DNA of 64,000 bases from Flavobacterium sp. CS20 (GTDB lineage Bacteria > Bacteroidota > Bacteroidia > Flavobacteriales > Flavobacteriaceae). The translations under genes were made by a program, and so were the position numbers. Below the pieces are notes generated by a model, which was given only the letters and a program-made list of their open reading frames with translations, was not told the origin of the DNA and did not search any database. The stretch is taken from assembly GCF_018080005.1 (NCBI RefSeq), contig NZ_CP073015.1:930001-994000 (forward strand), written 5' to 3'. Positions 1-7,411 of the stretch are shown piece by piece. Every line of letters begins with the position of its first letter. The first letter of the stretch is position 1.

Positions 1-124
1 TTCTCCTAAGAAACTTTAGTCCCTTGACTAACTTAAAATTGAGTAGATTTAGGATTGAAAATTGAAATATTGAATAAAATATAAACGCATGATTTACAGT
101 AATATAATTTTACGTTAGTCAGAA
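1..124 (+). mobile_element. attC-like miniature element, copy 1 (left end incomplete)
   Basis: First of five copies of a short repeat. The visible part has a GACTAAC box followed by TTAAAATT, an AT-rich centre, and the mirrored ATTTTAC plus GTTAGTCAGAA right end. The left end differs from the full-length copies at 722-851 and 18078-18207 and may be cut by the window edge. The following base is T, as after most other copies. It has no coding capacity. Its right end matches that of the IS110-family copies at 10961-14323. Confidence 0.75.
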
Positions 125-173
125 TTTGGAAATGATGCGTAATTGATGTATTTTTACACCAAAAAATAGAATT

Positions 174-413
174 ATGGCAAGACAAAGTATATCATTTACA
201 AGTCCGAACGAGGAATGGCTAAAATCTCAAGTTGATAGTAATGAATATTCGAGTAAAAGCGAACTGGTAAATGACTTGATTAGACAAGCTCGAAAGCAAC
301 AAGCTCAAATTGACTGGGTTCGTACTAAATTAGATAAAGCTGAAAATAGCGGATTTACGTCTGACAGCAAAAAAGAAATTTTAGCACAATCAAAGTCTTT
401 ATTTAATGGCTAA
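174..413 (+). CDS. parD: ParD-family antitoxin
   Basis: 79 aa. The N-terminal segment (about residues 3-40) fits a ribbon-helix-helix fold with the pattern SxxSELVNDLIRQAR typical of ParD/CopG antitoxins. The lysine-rich acidic tail would wrap the toxin. The stop overlaps the start of the ParE-like gene at 406 by 8 nt, so the two are translationally coupled. In this family the dimer binds its own promoter and represses the operon. It lies directly downstream of an attC-like element, so it is probably the first gene of a cassette. The antitoxin is intact while its toxin partner is frameshifted. Confidence 0.85.
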   Translation: MARQSISFTSPNEEWLKSQVDSNEYSSKSELVNDLIRQARKQQAQIDWVRTKLDKAENSGFTSDSKKEILAQSKSLFNG

Positions 414-692
414 ATATAGATTAAGCAACGAAGCGAAAAATGATTTGATACGAATTCATCACTACGGAATTGAAAAATTTGGAATAACCCAAGCGGACAA
501 ATATTTCGAATCTTTTTTGAATATTTCGACATTATTGCTGAAAGACCTTTTTCATTTGAATCGGTTGACTATATTAAAAAAGACTACAGACGCTGTGTCT
601 GTGGAGTTGATAGCATTTATTTTAAAGTAAATGAAGATATTATAGAAATAATGGCAATTGTCGGAAGACAAGATTTGAATGAAAAACTGTAA
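406..692 (+). pseudogene. parE: ParE/RelE-family toxin, frameshifted
   Basis: The start (MAKYRLSNEAKNDLIRI) is that of a ParE toxin. The reading frame breaks near 514-519, in a run of six T. One more T would join residues 1-37 to a downstream frame containing ERPFSFESVDYIKK, YRRC, GVDSIYF and the ParE C-terminus EIMAIVGRQD, giving about 95 aa, the family's usual length. The interval is 287 nt, one short of a multiple of three. ParE toxins inhibit DNA gyrase. As read, the protein is truncated to 74 aa with a foreign tail and is probably inactive. A sequencing error in the T run is the alternative. Confidence 0.8.
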
Positions 693-721
693 CCCGAATT
701 AATAAAAACTGTTACCCACAA

Positions 722-851
722 TCCCTCATAGACTCATAGAAACTTTAGTCCCTCGGCTAACGTAAAATGAGTAAATTTGAATTGAAAATTGAAATGTTGA
801 ATAAAATATAAACAATTGATTTACAGTAATATAATTTTAGGTTAGTCAGAA
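722..851 (+). mobile_element. attC-like miniature element, copy 2 (full length, 130 bp)
   Basis: Full-length copy. The left end TCCCTCATAG lies 8 nt after a GTT core (GTTACCCACAA). A GGCTAACG box is at element positions 34-41, followed by TAAAAT. The right end mirrors this (ATTTTA then GGTTAGTCAGAA). The length is identical to the copy at 18078-18207. Insertion 8 nt after GTT and the right end are shared with the IS110-family copies in this window, so it looks like a non-autonomous relative. Confidence 0.8.
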
Positions 852-931
852 GCTATAAAAAAAAATCATACTAAAAAACCAATAGAAAATAAATTGTATT
901 TTTTGTATCTTAGATTAAAGTTTAAAAAAAT

Positions 932-1168
932 TTAGAAACAAGAAAAATATCATTTATTCAAGAATTCTTAAGACTTCAGAATGAAGATATCGTTAGCGAA
1001 CTTGAAAAATTTCTGCACCAGAGAAAAGCTGAGTTGATTGATGAAAGTTTTAAGCCAATGACAATGGAACAATATGACGTTGAAATAGACCAAGCGATGG
1101 ATGATTCAAAAAATGGACGAATGATTAAAGCAACGGAATTAAAAGCTAAAATTCAGAAATGGAATTAG
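932..1168 (+). pseudogene. Toxin-antitoxin antitoxin, start codon lost
   Basis: An open frame of about 78 codons reads ETRKISFIQEFLRLQNED and continues to QYDVEIDQAMDD and a lysine-rich end, resembling small antitoxins paired with ParE/RelE toxins in Bacteroidota. The expected initiator is TTA here (932-934), preceded by an A/T run, so no ATG, GTG or TTG opens the frame. The stop overlaps the toxin start at 1159, as in intact operons. It is called a decayed gene. An upstream non-canonical start cannot be excluded. Confidence 0.6.
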
Positions 1169-1474
1169 AAGTTTACTGGCTTGATCTTGCTGAACATAAA
1201 CTTGTAGCGATTTACGAATATTATTCAATTAAAGCGAATAAAAAAATAGCTGAAAAACTTATAACTGGTAGTCAATACGACTATTGGAATAGAAAATCAA
1301 CCTGAAATCGGGCAAATTGAATTAAATTTAAAGCACAGAGAAAAAGAATTTCGATACATAGTATATAAAAACTATAAAATTGTCTATTGGGTAAATTATG
1401 ATTTCAACCGAGTGGAAATAGCAAATGTTTTTGATACAAGACAAAACCCTAATAGACTTGACGAAACGAAATGA
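1159..1474 (+). pseudogene. ParE/RelE-family toxin, frameshifted
   Basis: The start MELEVYWLDLAEHKL and the segment IYEYYSIKANKKIAEKL match the N-terminal half of a RelE/ParE-fold toxin. Around 1265-1280 the frame is lost. The C-terminal half resumes in another frame with PEIGQIELNLKHREKEFRY, the IVYKNYKIVYWV strand and the family-like FDTRQNP ending. The interval is 316 nt, so a single extra base explains the break. It overlaps the decayed antitoxin upstream by 10 nt. This is the second toxin-antitoxin pair in the first 1.5 kb with a broken toxin. Confidence 0.7.
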
Positions 1475-1597
1475 AAGCCTGTTTGTTGCCAACAACTAAG
1501 TTTTCGTCGGGTGCGTAGCACCAACGATGAAAAATTATGTTGAACTAAACCGTTGAGTTTAGCCTTCTTTTTGCAAAAATTACCTATTTTGGCATAG
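1475..1597. other. Non-coding stretch with a hairpin
   Basis: No gene is seen. A stem TTCGT(cg)GGTGC / GCACC(a)ACGATGAA lies at about 1502-1533. It is flanked by a GCCAAC box (about 1487-1492) and a GTTGAG (about 1573), so it could be a short or degenerate attC. The spacing and stems do not match the other sites well, and I do not call it one. Confidence 0.35.
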
Positions 1598-1722
1598 ATA
1601 ACCCAATCTTTAGAAAAGAGTTTATCATACAAAGATTGACAGCCAAGGTGATTAAAACGCAATTCTGCCACAAACTTGGCTCTAAAAACTTTGCTCATTG
1701 CCTTAACGGAATAAAGAAGCAT
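1598..1722 (-). pseudogene. IS91-family transposase fragment
   Basis: On the minus strand the frame reads VKAMSKVFRAKFVAELRF and ends with LFSKDWVIYAKIG. This resembles the segment of IS91-type (Y2) transposases where a KALSKVFRxKF motif is followed by a DWVVYAK motif. Only about 45 residues are recognisable and neither end of an element is visible. The downstream part of the same ORF has no similarity I know. It is an old remnant. Confidence 0.5.
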
Positions 1723-1756
1723 CCGCCTTTCTATGTTTTGTAGAACTAATGTATTG

Positions 1757-1860
1757 AGTTTAACACGAGGCTATCAGTAAAGCACGTGTTTTGGCAAAAT
1801 CAAAAATTTAGGGGTGTTTTTTCGGGAGCAATTTATATATTTATAAAATGTAACAATAAC
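1757..1860 (+). other. attC left-half remnant
   Basis: The TTTAAC box and the following CGAGGCTATCAGTAAAGCAC arm match the left half of the attC at 2202-2385 for about 90 bp, including the AT-rich spacer with TTTATATATTTATAAAAT. After that the sequences diverge, and no matching right arm or GTT core follows before the gene at 1875. It looks like a site that lost its right half. Confidence 0.55.
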
Positions 1861-1874
1861 TAAAACTAAAAGAA

Positions 1875-2195
1875 ATGAAAGCAGACAAATTTACTAAAAT
1901 CGTATTGACAATTATTGCAGTTAATCTTACAATTTTGACAATTAAAAATCTGGATTTAATTCCAAATACTTATGCTAATGAGCCAACAAAAAAATTGGAA
2001 CTTGCTCCTAATGTCAATTATGGCATTGTACCAGTAAATGAAGATGGAACTATTAGTGTTAAACTGAGTAATCATGATGAAATTGATGTAAACATTGTCG
2101 GTGTCAATACAAGTGATGAATTGAATGTGAATATTGATGAAATTGGTGGAGGATACGTTTCACATGGTGGTCCAATTTCTGTGAAAATAGAATAA
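1875..2195 (+). CDS. Hypothetical secreted or membrane-anchored protein, 106 aa
   Basis: I do not recognise a family. Residues 8-28 form a hydrophobic segment (IVLTIIAVNLTILTIKNL) after a short basic N-terminus, so the protein is likely anchored in or exported across the inner membrane. The rest is acidic and beta-rich, with repeated DEI/DVNIVGVN-like patterns. The start is preceded by an A-rich stretch without a strong Shine-Dalgarno, as is common in Bacteroidota. An attC site starts 7 bp after the stop, so this is a cassette gene. It is preceded by an attC remnant. Confidence 0.65.
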   Translation: MKADKFTKIVLTIIAVNLTILTIKNLDLIPNTYANEPTKKLELAPNVNYGIVPVNEDGTISVKLSNHDEIDVNIVGVNTSDELNVNIDEIGGGYVSHGGPISVKIE

Positions 2196-2201
2196 TAATA
2201 A

Positions 2202-2385
2202 CCGCTAACAAAGCTATCAGTAATGCACATGTTTTGGCAAAATCGAAAAATTAAGGGTGTTTTTTCACGAGAGATTTATATATTTATAAAATTAAAAAAT
2301 AGAGAATTGCTCGCTTGAGTTTGGGTAGAGTTTGAAAGTTTAGAGCGTTCTTTTCTCGCACTACTCATAGCCTGAACGTTGTGAG
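2202..2385 (+). other. attC site 1
   Basis: The CCGCTAAC box (2202-2209) is followed by the arm AAGCTATCAGTAATGCAC. About 130 nt later comes the complementary arm GCACTACTCATAGCCTGAAC and the core GTTGTGAG (2378-2385). At about 180 bp this is among the longest sites here. Confidence 0.75.
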
Positions 2386-2409
2386 TCATACTGAACCAAT
2401 CTTTAAGGA

Positions 2410-2844
2410 ATGAAAACGATAATAGAAACCACTCAACTTGAATTCGACAAAAGTGATTTTCTGATTGATTTAGTTAAGCAGGATAACGGATTATTATACA
2501 TCGAAATTGTCCAAAACATTATTGATTCAGAAAACGAAAAAAGATCAATAAAAATTAATCCAACTGTCCTTTCTGACATTATAAAAGTTCTTCAAAATTA
2601 TCAAGCAAAAATTCCCAATAAATCTGACTTTGTAAACAAACATATAACTGACTTGGAACAACAGAAAATTCAGAAAAGATATCTAAAAGGTATATCAATA
2701 AAAGATTTAGCTATGCAATTTGACCAAACATCTGAACTGATTGAAATGGTTTTGAGAAATAAAGGAATCGAAATTGTGGAAAATGAATTACCCAAACCAA
2801 AGTTTTGGAGGAAAAGCTACACTCGGAAAAAAAGAAAAAAATAA
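2410..2844 (+). CDS. Hypothetical protein, 144 aa, HTH-like C-terminus
   Basis: I recognise no named family. The N-terminal 70 residues are predicted mixed alpha/beta. Residues about 88-125 (IQKRYLKGISIKDLAMQFDQ and the following helix) have the spacing of a helix-turn-helix. The last 15 residues are very basic (RKKRKK), consistent with nucleic-acid binding. It begins 30 nt after the GTT core of attC site 1. An NNNYAAC box (CGCACAAC, 2868-2875) follows 24 nt after the stop and differs at one base from the complement of its start core, so this is probably one cassette. Confidence 0.6.
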   Translation: MKTIIETTQLEFDKSDFLIDLVKQDNGLLYIEIVQNIIDSENEKRSIKINPTVLSDIIKVLQNYQAKIPNKSDFVNKHITDLEQQKIQKRYLKGISIKDLAMQFDQTSELIEMVLRNKGIEIVENELPKPKFWRKSYTRKKRKK

Positions 2845-2867
2845 TGTCAATAGCGAAAAAATACAAA

Positions 2868-3007
2868 CGCACAACACAAGCTATAGTTCAATGCTTCGTA
2901 ATTTTCTATCTAAAATTCCTTACTTTTACCGAAAATTGGTTTACGACAGAAAGAATCCTGTGGATTTTTTACACAACAATACATAGCCATACAGTCATTG
3001 TCAACAG
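2868..3007 (+). other. Degenerate attC, right half damaged
   Basis: The CGCACAAC box is followed by the arm AAGCTATAGTTCAATGC. A weak counterpart (ACATAGCCATACAGTCATT) appears about 90 nt later, but the GTT core is missing and the site runs into a truncated miniature element. The box matches the start of its cassette (GTTGTGAG at 2378) in 7 of 8 positions. Confidence 0.5.
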
Positions 3008-3110
3008 ACTCTCGGCTAACGTAAAATGAGTAAATTTAGATTGAAAATTGAAATGTTGAATAAAATATAAACAACTGATTTATAGTGATATAATTTTACG
3101 TTAGTCAGAA
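3008..3110 (+). mobile_element. attC-like miniature element, copy 3 (left-truncated)
   Basis: It contains the CTCGGCTAACGTAAAAT box and the ATTTTACGTTAGTCAGAA right end. The first about 30 bp of the full-length element are missing or replaced. It ends 1 bp before the integrase remnant, so its insertion or a later deletion may have truncated that gene. Confidence 0.75.
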
Positions 3111-3111
3111 T

Positions 3112-3276
3112 TTGTTAGAAGGCGGGACAGACATAAGATATATACAAAAGTTTTTGGAATATAGCAGTATCAAAACGACTACAGTTTATACTCATATTAG
3201 TCAAAAAAGCACTAAAAAGATAGAAAGTCCATTAGACAAAATGGCAAAAAAGTATAAAAACAAGCCTAAAAATTAA
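3112..3276 (+). pseudogene. intI: C-terminal remnant of a tyrosine recombinase, probable integron integrase
   Basis: 54 codons remain, from LLEGGTDIRYIQ to the stop. They hold the end of the catalytic domain, with KTTTVYTHIS supplying the nucleophilic tyrosine and a lysine-rich tail. The conserved His of the usual LGH motif is Tyr here (FLEYSS). The box III region looks like IntI/XerC-type enzymes. This fragment alone cannot separate IntI from XerC. The assignment rests on position: the stop lies 31 bp upstream of the first GTT core, in an attI-like segment found again at 40060 next to a second cassette. The gene points toward the cassettes, the arrangement known from the Treponema denticola integron. 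About 85% of the gene is missing, so no active integrase is encoded in this window. Confidence 0.7.
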
Positions 3277-3310
3277 AAAAGTGGTGTATTTTTGTGGATA
3301 TATACTAGTT
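3253..3310 (+). other. attI-like site, copy 1 (overlaps end of integrase gene)
   Basis: 58 bp that are identical, apart from one base, to 40060-40117. Both copies end exactly at a GTT core and then diverge into different cassettes (GTTAGGCAC here, GTTGTGCG there). That is the behaviour of an attI site: constant on the integrase side and variable on the cassette side. It contains TATTTTTG (3287-3294), which fits the Bacteroidota -7 box TAnnTTTG and could be part of a cassette promoter, but I see no convincing -33 TTG. Confidence 0.65.
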
Positions 3311-3334
3311 AGGCACAATTAAAACATTCACGAT

Positions 3335-4168
3335 ATGGGAAAATGTATTTACTGCGGAGAAAAAGTAGGATTTCTGAAAAAGAAACACAAGGAGTGCGAA
3401 TTTAAATTTCAACAAGGTAAAAATGAATATGTTGAAGTTATTAAATCGAGTATTTTAGACGAAAGTAACTTCAATGGTCTTGAAGAGAAACTCAAAAGTA
3501 TAAGACAGCAAAGCTATTTAAGTGAAAACTTACATAACGACTTAACAACAAAAGCTTTTGACCTTGCTGTTGAACATTTTTTAGAAGATGGTATTTTGTC
3601 GCCTGACGAAGAAGAGAAGGTGGAAATATTTAAAGACCGTTTTCAACTAAGCCAGAATATTTTAGACAAAAATGGCTCATATACGAAAGTTGGCATGTCC
3701 TCAATTCTTAGAGACTTGACGGAAGGTAAAATACCCGAACAAAGAATAAAAATTGACGGACAACTTCCATTTCTTTTTCAGAAATCAGAATCTTTGATTT
3801 GGGTATTTACGAATGTTGAGTTTTATGAACAGCGCACCAGAACTGAATATCGTGGTGGCAGTCAAGGAGTAAGTGTAAGAGTTGCAAAAGGAGTTTATTA
3901 TAGAACAAGTTCCTTCAAAGGCAGACCAGTACAAATTTCAGAAATGAAATATATTGGAACAGGTTTACTCGCTTTGACTACAAAACATATCTACTTCGGC
4001 TCACCCGAAAAGAAAATCAAAATTCCGATTAACAAATTGGTTTCAATAGAACCGTATGAAGATGGAATCGGACTTCAGAAAGACGGTGTGACAGCTAAAC
4101 CACAAATATTTAAGAATATTGACGGTTGGTTCGCTCATAATGCAATTTCTAACTTATCTCAGATGTAA
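3335..4168 (+). CDS. Hypothetical cassette protein with N-terminal zinc knuckle, 277 aa
   Basis: Residues 4-20 carry CIYCGEK...HKECEF, a Cys-x2-Cys...His-x3-Cys pattern suited to zinc. The middle is helical and acidic. Residues about 150-270 look like a beta-rich PH-like domain, with the pattern TTKHIYFGSPEKKIKIPINK, then VSIEPYEDGIGLQKDG and a final DGWF. Proteins of this layout are often found on mobile elements. No enzymatic motif is visible. The gene follows the attI-like site directly. Its cassette start GTTAGGCAC is the exact reverse complement of the GTGCCTAAC that opens its attC, so the cassette is intact. Confidence 0.7.
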   Translation: MGKCIYCGEKVGFLKKKHKECEFKFQQGKNEYVEVIKSSILDESNFNGLEEKLKSIRQQSYLSENLHNDLTTKAFDLAVEHFLEDGILSPDEEEKVEIFKDRFQLSQNILDKNGSYTKVGMSSILRDLTEGKIPEQRIKIDGQLPFLFQKSESLIWVFTNVEFYEQRTRTEYRGGSQGVSVRVAKGVYYRTSSFKGRPVQISEMKYIGTGLLALTTKHIYFGSPEKKIKIPINKLVSIEPYEDGIGLQKDGVTAKPQIFKNIDGWFAHNAISNLSQM

Positions 4169-4176
4169 AAATAACT

Positions 4177-4312
4177 GTGCCTAACAGCGTATATAACTTA
4201 TGGCGGGGATGATGGTAAATTTGAGCTTGATACATTTAAGTAAATTTAGTGCAAGCCGACAAGAAAGTGCTTCGAAAACCGCCACAAGTCATATACGCAA
4301 ACCGTTGGCAAC
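4177..4312 (+). other. attC site 2
   Basis: GTGCCTAAC (4177-4185), then a 20-bp stem GCGTATATAACTTATGGCGG against CCGCCACAAGTCATATACGC with two G-T type mismatches, then GTTGGCAAC from 4304. The spacer is about 70 nt. Confidence 0.85.
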
Positions 4313-4331
4313 TATTTAAAAAGACGAAAAA

Positions 4332-5738
4332 ATGATTGAAGGATTACTCATTGGACTTATCGTTCTTACAATAATAAACATTGCTCTCCATTTCCGAAAA
4401 AAATCGGATGACAATGGACAAACTGACAAACTTAAAGACATAGAAAATGCGTTAATTAAGTTTGACTCTGCATTTGAGAAAAATGAAAAATCAATCAAGG
4501 ACGAGTTTCAACGCAACAGACAGGAGAGTAATCAGACGGCAAAGGAAAACCGAGATGAACTTGCTAAAAACCTAAAAGAATTTGCGGACACTAACACTCA
4601 AAATAATAAGGACTTAAATGAACTTATACGTCAAAAATTTGGTGACTTCAGCAAACAACAAACTGACCTTAACAAACTATCTGTCGATAACATCAAGGAT
4701 ATCAAAGAGACTATAGAGAAACAACTAAAAGAAATAAGGGAAGACAACACCAAACAGTTAACGGAAATGAGAAAAACCGTTGACGAAAAACTTCAAACAA
4801 CTTTAGAAAAGCGATTAGGTGAATCCTTTAAACAAGTAAGTGAACGTCTTGAACAGGTTCACAAAGGACTTGGCGAAATGCAAAACATTGCAACGGGTGT
4901 TGGAGACCTTAAAAGGGTATTGTCAAATGTTAAAACAAGAGGTGTACTTGGCGAGTATCAACTAGAGAATATCCTTGAACAGTTACTTACAGCTGACCAA
5001 TACTCAAAGAACGTTGCAACCAAAAAAGGAAGTCAAGCGAATGTGGAGTTTGCTATTAAACTTCCAGGTAAGGACAGTGATGAAGATGTATGGATGCCGG
5101 TAGATTCCAAATTTCCCATTGAAAGCTACCAACACCTTTTAAACGCCTATGAAGAGGGAGAGAAAGACAAAATAGAAAGTGCTCAAAAAGTACTTTTAAA
5201 AGCAGTCGAATCATTCGCTAAAGACATAAGTGAAAAGTATCTTGACCCTCCACATACAACCGACTTCGCTATAATGTTTCTGCCTGTTGAGAGCTTATAT
5301 GCAGAAGTCCTTAGACATCCAGGGCTTTTTGAAATCCTTCAAAGAAAATACAGAGTTACGGTCATAGGACCAACAACTTTGTCTGCTTTACTTAATAGCT
5401 TACAAATGGGCTTTAGGACACTTGCGGTTCAAAAGCGAAGCAGTGAAGTTTGGAAAATTCTTGAAGCGGTTAAGACAGAATTCAAGAAATTCTCAAGCCA
5501 ACTTGACAAGGTTGATAAACAGCTTAATACAGCTTCAAAATCCCTCAACGACTTGCGACTTACTAGGACAAATGTGATGAGCAGAAAACTTAAAGACGTA
5601 GGAACAATTGAAACCATTGAGGCTAAAGAAGTCCTTGAACTGCCTGATACAGAGAATGACAATGAAGAAGTCCTCGAAGATTTTGATGGGTCTGACGATA
5701 ACGAATTCGACTTTGGAGAGGAAGGAGAAAAAGAATAA
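4332..5738 (+). CDS. rmuC: DNA recombination protein RmuC homologue
   Basis: 468 aa, close to normal RmuC length. One transmembrane helix lies at residues 3-22 (LLIGLIVLTIINIALHF). A long coiled coil follows to about residue 190. The RmuC domain (about 195-430) has KTRGVLGEYQLENILEQLL, the MPVDSKFPIESY motif and the region MFLPVESLYAEVL. The C-terminus is very acidic. RmuC is a membrane-anchored, nuclease-like protein linked to limiting DNA inversions and rearrangements. Here it is the sole gene of an intact integron cassette: the start core GTTGGCAAC matches GTTGCCAAC at 5745. A cassette-borne rmuC is unusual because the gene is normally a fixed chromosomal locus. Confidence 0.9.
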   Translation: MIEGLLIGLIVLTIINIALHFRKKSDDNGQTDKLKDIENALIKFDSAFEKNEKSIKDEFQRNRQESNQTAKENRDELAKNLKEFADTNTQNNKDLNELIRQKFGDFSKQQTDLNKLSVDNIKDIKETIEKQLKEIREDNTKQLTEMRKTVDEKLQTTLEKRLGESFKQVSERLEQVHKGLGEMQNIATGVGDLKRVLSNVKTRGVLGEYQLENILEQLLTADQYSKNVATKKGSQANVEFAIKLPGKDSDEDVWMPVDSKFPIESYQHLLNAYEEGEKDKIESAQKVLLKAVESFAKDISEKYLDPPHTTDFAIMFLPVESLYAEVLRHPGLFEILQRKYRVTVIGPTTLSALLNSLQMGFRTLAVQKRSSEVWKILEAVKTEFKKFSSQLDKVDKQLNTASKSLNDLRLTRTNVMSRKLKDVGTIETIEAKEVLELPDTENDNEEVLEDFDGSDDNEFDFGEEGEKE

Positions 5739-5744
5739 AAAACA

Positions 5745-5968
5745 GTTGCCAACACCGTGTATGGCTCATTGCGGCTGAAGGCTAAACCCGAAAGCTTGTG
5801 AATTATTACAAAATCCGCAAGTAAAGCCGTTTTGTAGATGTTGATTTTGTTTTTCAGGTTTTAAAAAACCAGAATTAAAAGGTAAAACCGCTTTACTTGC
5901 TCGTGCCAATTCGAAAATTTATGTATTTTTACTCCGCAACGAGCCATACACGCGACACGTTGGTAGCC
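5745..5968 (+). other. attC site 3
   Basis: GTTGCCAAC (5745-5753), stem GTGTATGGCTCATTGCGG against CCGCAACGAGCCATACAC, core GTTGGTAGCC from 5959. The spacer is about 150 nt, the longest of the set, and contains a further inverted pair (aagccgttttg / aaaaccgcttt). Confidence 0.85.
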
Positions 5969-6153
5969 ATTTGAGCACAGAAACAGAGCAATTTAAAGAC
6001 CATCCGACTTACGGAATTTAAATGAAAAAACGTAAATTGACTCTCTGAAAGTGAAGAATGAAAGCCGACAGGTCTAAAGTGGATAGACCACGAACTAAAC
6101 TATAATGACCTTAAACTTATAAAGTTTAGATATAACATATAATTATTTAAAAA

Positions 6154-6672
6154 ATGAAAAAAATCCTAAAGTTATTATTTCTGTTAGTAGTAATTACAAT
6201 GGTATCTATCAGTTGTAGTGAAGATGTAAATGAATTTGATTCTAAAAGTGAAATTATTTATCAAAACAAAAAACCTAAGGTAAGTGTTAGTGTTTCTGCA
6301 ACTCTTCATAGGGGAAGAAGATGGAGTGAAAGACATAATGTTGAACCTTGCACAACGTCGTTTGGTTTATGTAACGTGAGAGTTACTGCTACGGTATCTA
6401 GTAGAACATCAAATGATAATAATGAAAGTAGAGTTATTTTTGAAACAACAGATAATTTAAATGTTATCAGACTTATATTTGAAGAACAGTTAAATTATGA
6501 CGTTAATGAAATTTTCATATCAAATGAAGATGACGATTTTATTTTGCCTGATGATATATCTGAAAGTTTAGGTTATAATCGAATTATAATTTTAGCAAAA
6601 AATTATGTTGTTAATTATAATGATAGCTCATTAATTAATGGTTACGTCGATTTAGACATTGCTTATGAATAA
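6154..6672 (+). CDS. Lipoprotein A of a two-lipoprotein cassette, 172 aa
   Basis: The signal peptide MKKILKLLFLLVVITMVSISC ends in a lipobox Cys (residue 21), so it is a predicted lipoprotein. Residues about 50-72 carry LHRGRRWSERHNVEPCTTSF and then GLC. This motif is strongly conserved in the paralogue at 41088 (LHRGRKWSEPRGVKPCTRSF, GIC). The C-terminus has an acidic ISNEDDDF segment and ILAKNYVV. I know no family name. It overlaps the downstream lipoprotein gene by 8 nt, so they form one unit. About 185 bp separate the cassette start from this ATG, long for a cassette leader. The pair starts with the same core sequence as its paralogue (GTTGGTAGCC). Confidence 0.75.
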   Translation: MKKILKLLFLLVVITMVSISCSEDVNEFDSKSEIIYQNKKPKVSVSVSATLHRGRRWSERHNVEPCTTSFGLCNVRVTATVSSRTSNDNNESRVIFETTDNLNVIRLIFEEQLNYDVNEIFISNEDDDFILPDDISESLGYNRIIILAKNYVVNYNDSSLINGYVDLDIAYE

Positions 6673-7234
6673 AATCTTGAAAATCTTAGTCTTATCATTT
6701 TTAATAGTGATAGGGCTAAGTTCTTGTAACGCTTTACTCAAAACGTATTTGGGTATTAAAGATGCCGACATTTATGTTAGCAATCAAGATAGAAAAGAAT
6801 ATTATGAAGGTATGATTAGTAATGTTGATTATGGATACAGCATAAGGACATTTAGTGACTCTACAAAACTTCTAAATACATTTAAAGAAGGCTTATCTAT
6901 GCCAATGCTTGTTCTTGAATATAAAGAAAATAATCAGTTTTACTATTTAAATTGTTATGAAGATATTGAATATCAAGCCGACTTGGTAAATGAAAAGAAT
7001 TTTTCAAAATTAGAGATAGCAAACAACGATATTAGAAAAAAGCTAAATAAAATTTTAAACTCTGAAACAAGAATTGTAGTCGATAATAGAAATAACATAC
7101 AAGATAAAGATATTGAATTATATTATTTGTCAGGTCTATTTATGGGTAGAAGATTACAAAAAAGAGTAGATAAAATCAAAAAAATCAAGAATATTAAGAA
7201 CTTAAATATTATTGATTTAAGTGTTAATGAATAA
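6665..7234 (+). CDS. Lipoprotein B of a two-lipoprotein cassette, 189 aa
   Basis: I chose the ATG at 6665 (MNKILKILVLSFLIVIGLSSC) because it gives a compact lipoprotein signal. An ATG two codons upstream is possible. The mature part contains LLKTYLGIKDADIYVSNQDR, EYYEGM, and a C-terminal YYLSGLFMGRRLQKRVDKI. The paralogue at 41590 has LLGIKDFNQYVTQDNR, EYYEGF and VSGTFLGKKLQKR at the same places. No catalytic motif is evident. Its consistent pairing with lipoprotein A suggests the two act together in the envelope, but this is inference. The attC starts 28 bp after the stop. Confidence 0.75.
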   Translation: MNKILKILVLSFLIVIGLSSCNALLKTYLGIKDADIYVSNQDRKEYYEGMISNVDYGYSIRTFSDSTKLLNTFKEGLSMPMLVLEYKENNQFYYLNCYEDIEYQADLVNEKNFSKLEIANNDIRKKLNKILNSETRIVVDNRNNIQDKDIELYYLSGLFMGRRLQKRVDKIKKIKNIKNLNIIDLSVNE

Positions 7235-7262
7235 TAAAATATGAACTAGAAAATTATAAAAC

Positions 7263-7404
7263 GGCTACCAACCATGTGTATCATCAATGGCGAAGTTTGG
7301 AATTAAATTTGACGTTTCTGGATTTTTTTCTAAATTTATGGTTAAAAAATAAAGAGCATCGTATCTATGGTCGCCACTGATGATACACTTACCGTTGGCA
7401 CCAA
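7263..7404 (+). other. attC site 4
   Basis: GGCTACCAAC (7263-7272), the exact complement of the cassette start GTTGGTAGCC at 5959. The stem GTGTATCATCAATGGCGA pairs with TCGCCACTGATGATACAC. The core is GTTGGCACC from 7394. Confidence 0.85.
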
Positions 7405-7411
7405 TTTGAAA

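Noticed and set aside
1475..1597. An additional short attC after the second toxin gene
   Set aside because: The hairpin is real, but the boxes and arm spacing do not match the other sites, and no complementarity with a cassette start was found.
5429..5755. 108-codon minus-strand ORF over the end of rmuC
   Set aside because: Ser-rich shadow of the acidic C-terminus of RmuC, crossing into the attC. No independent evidence.
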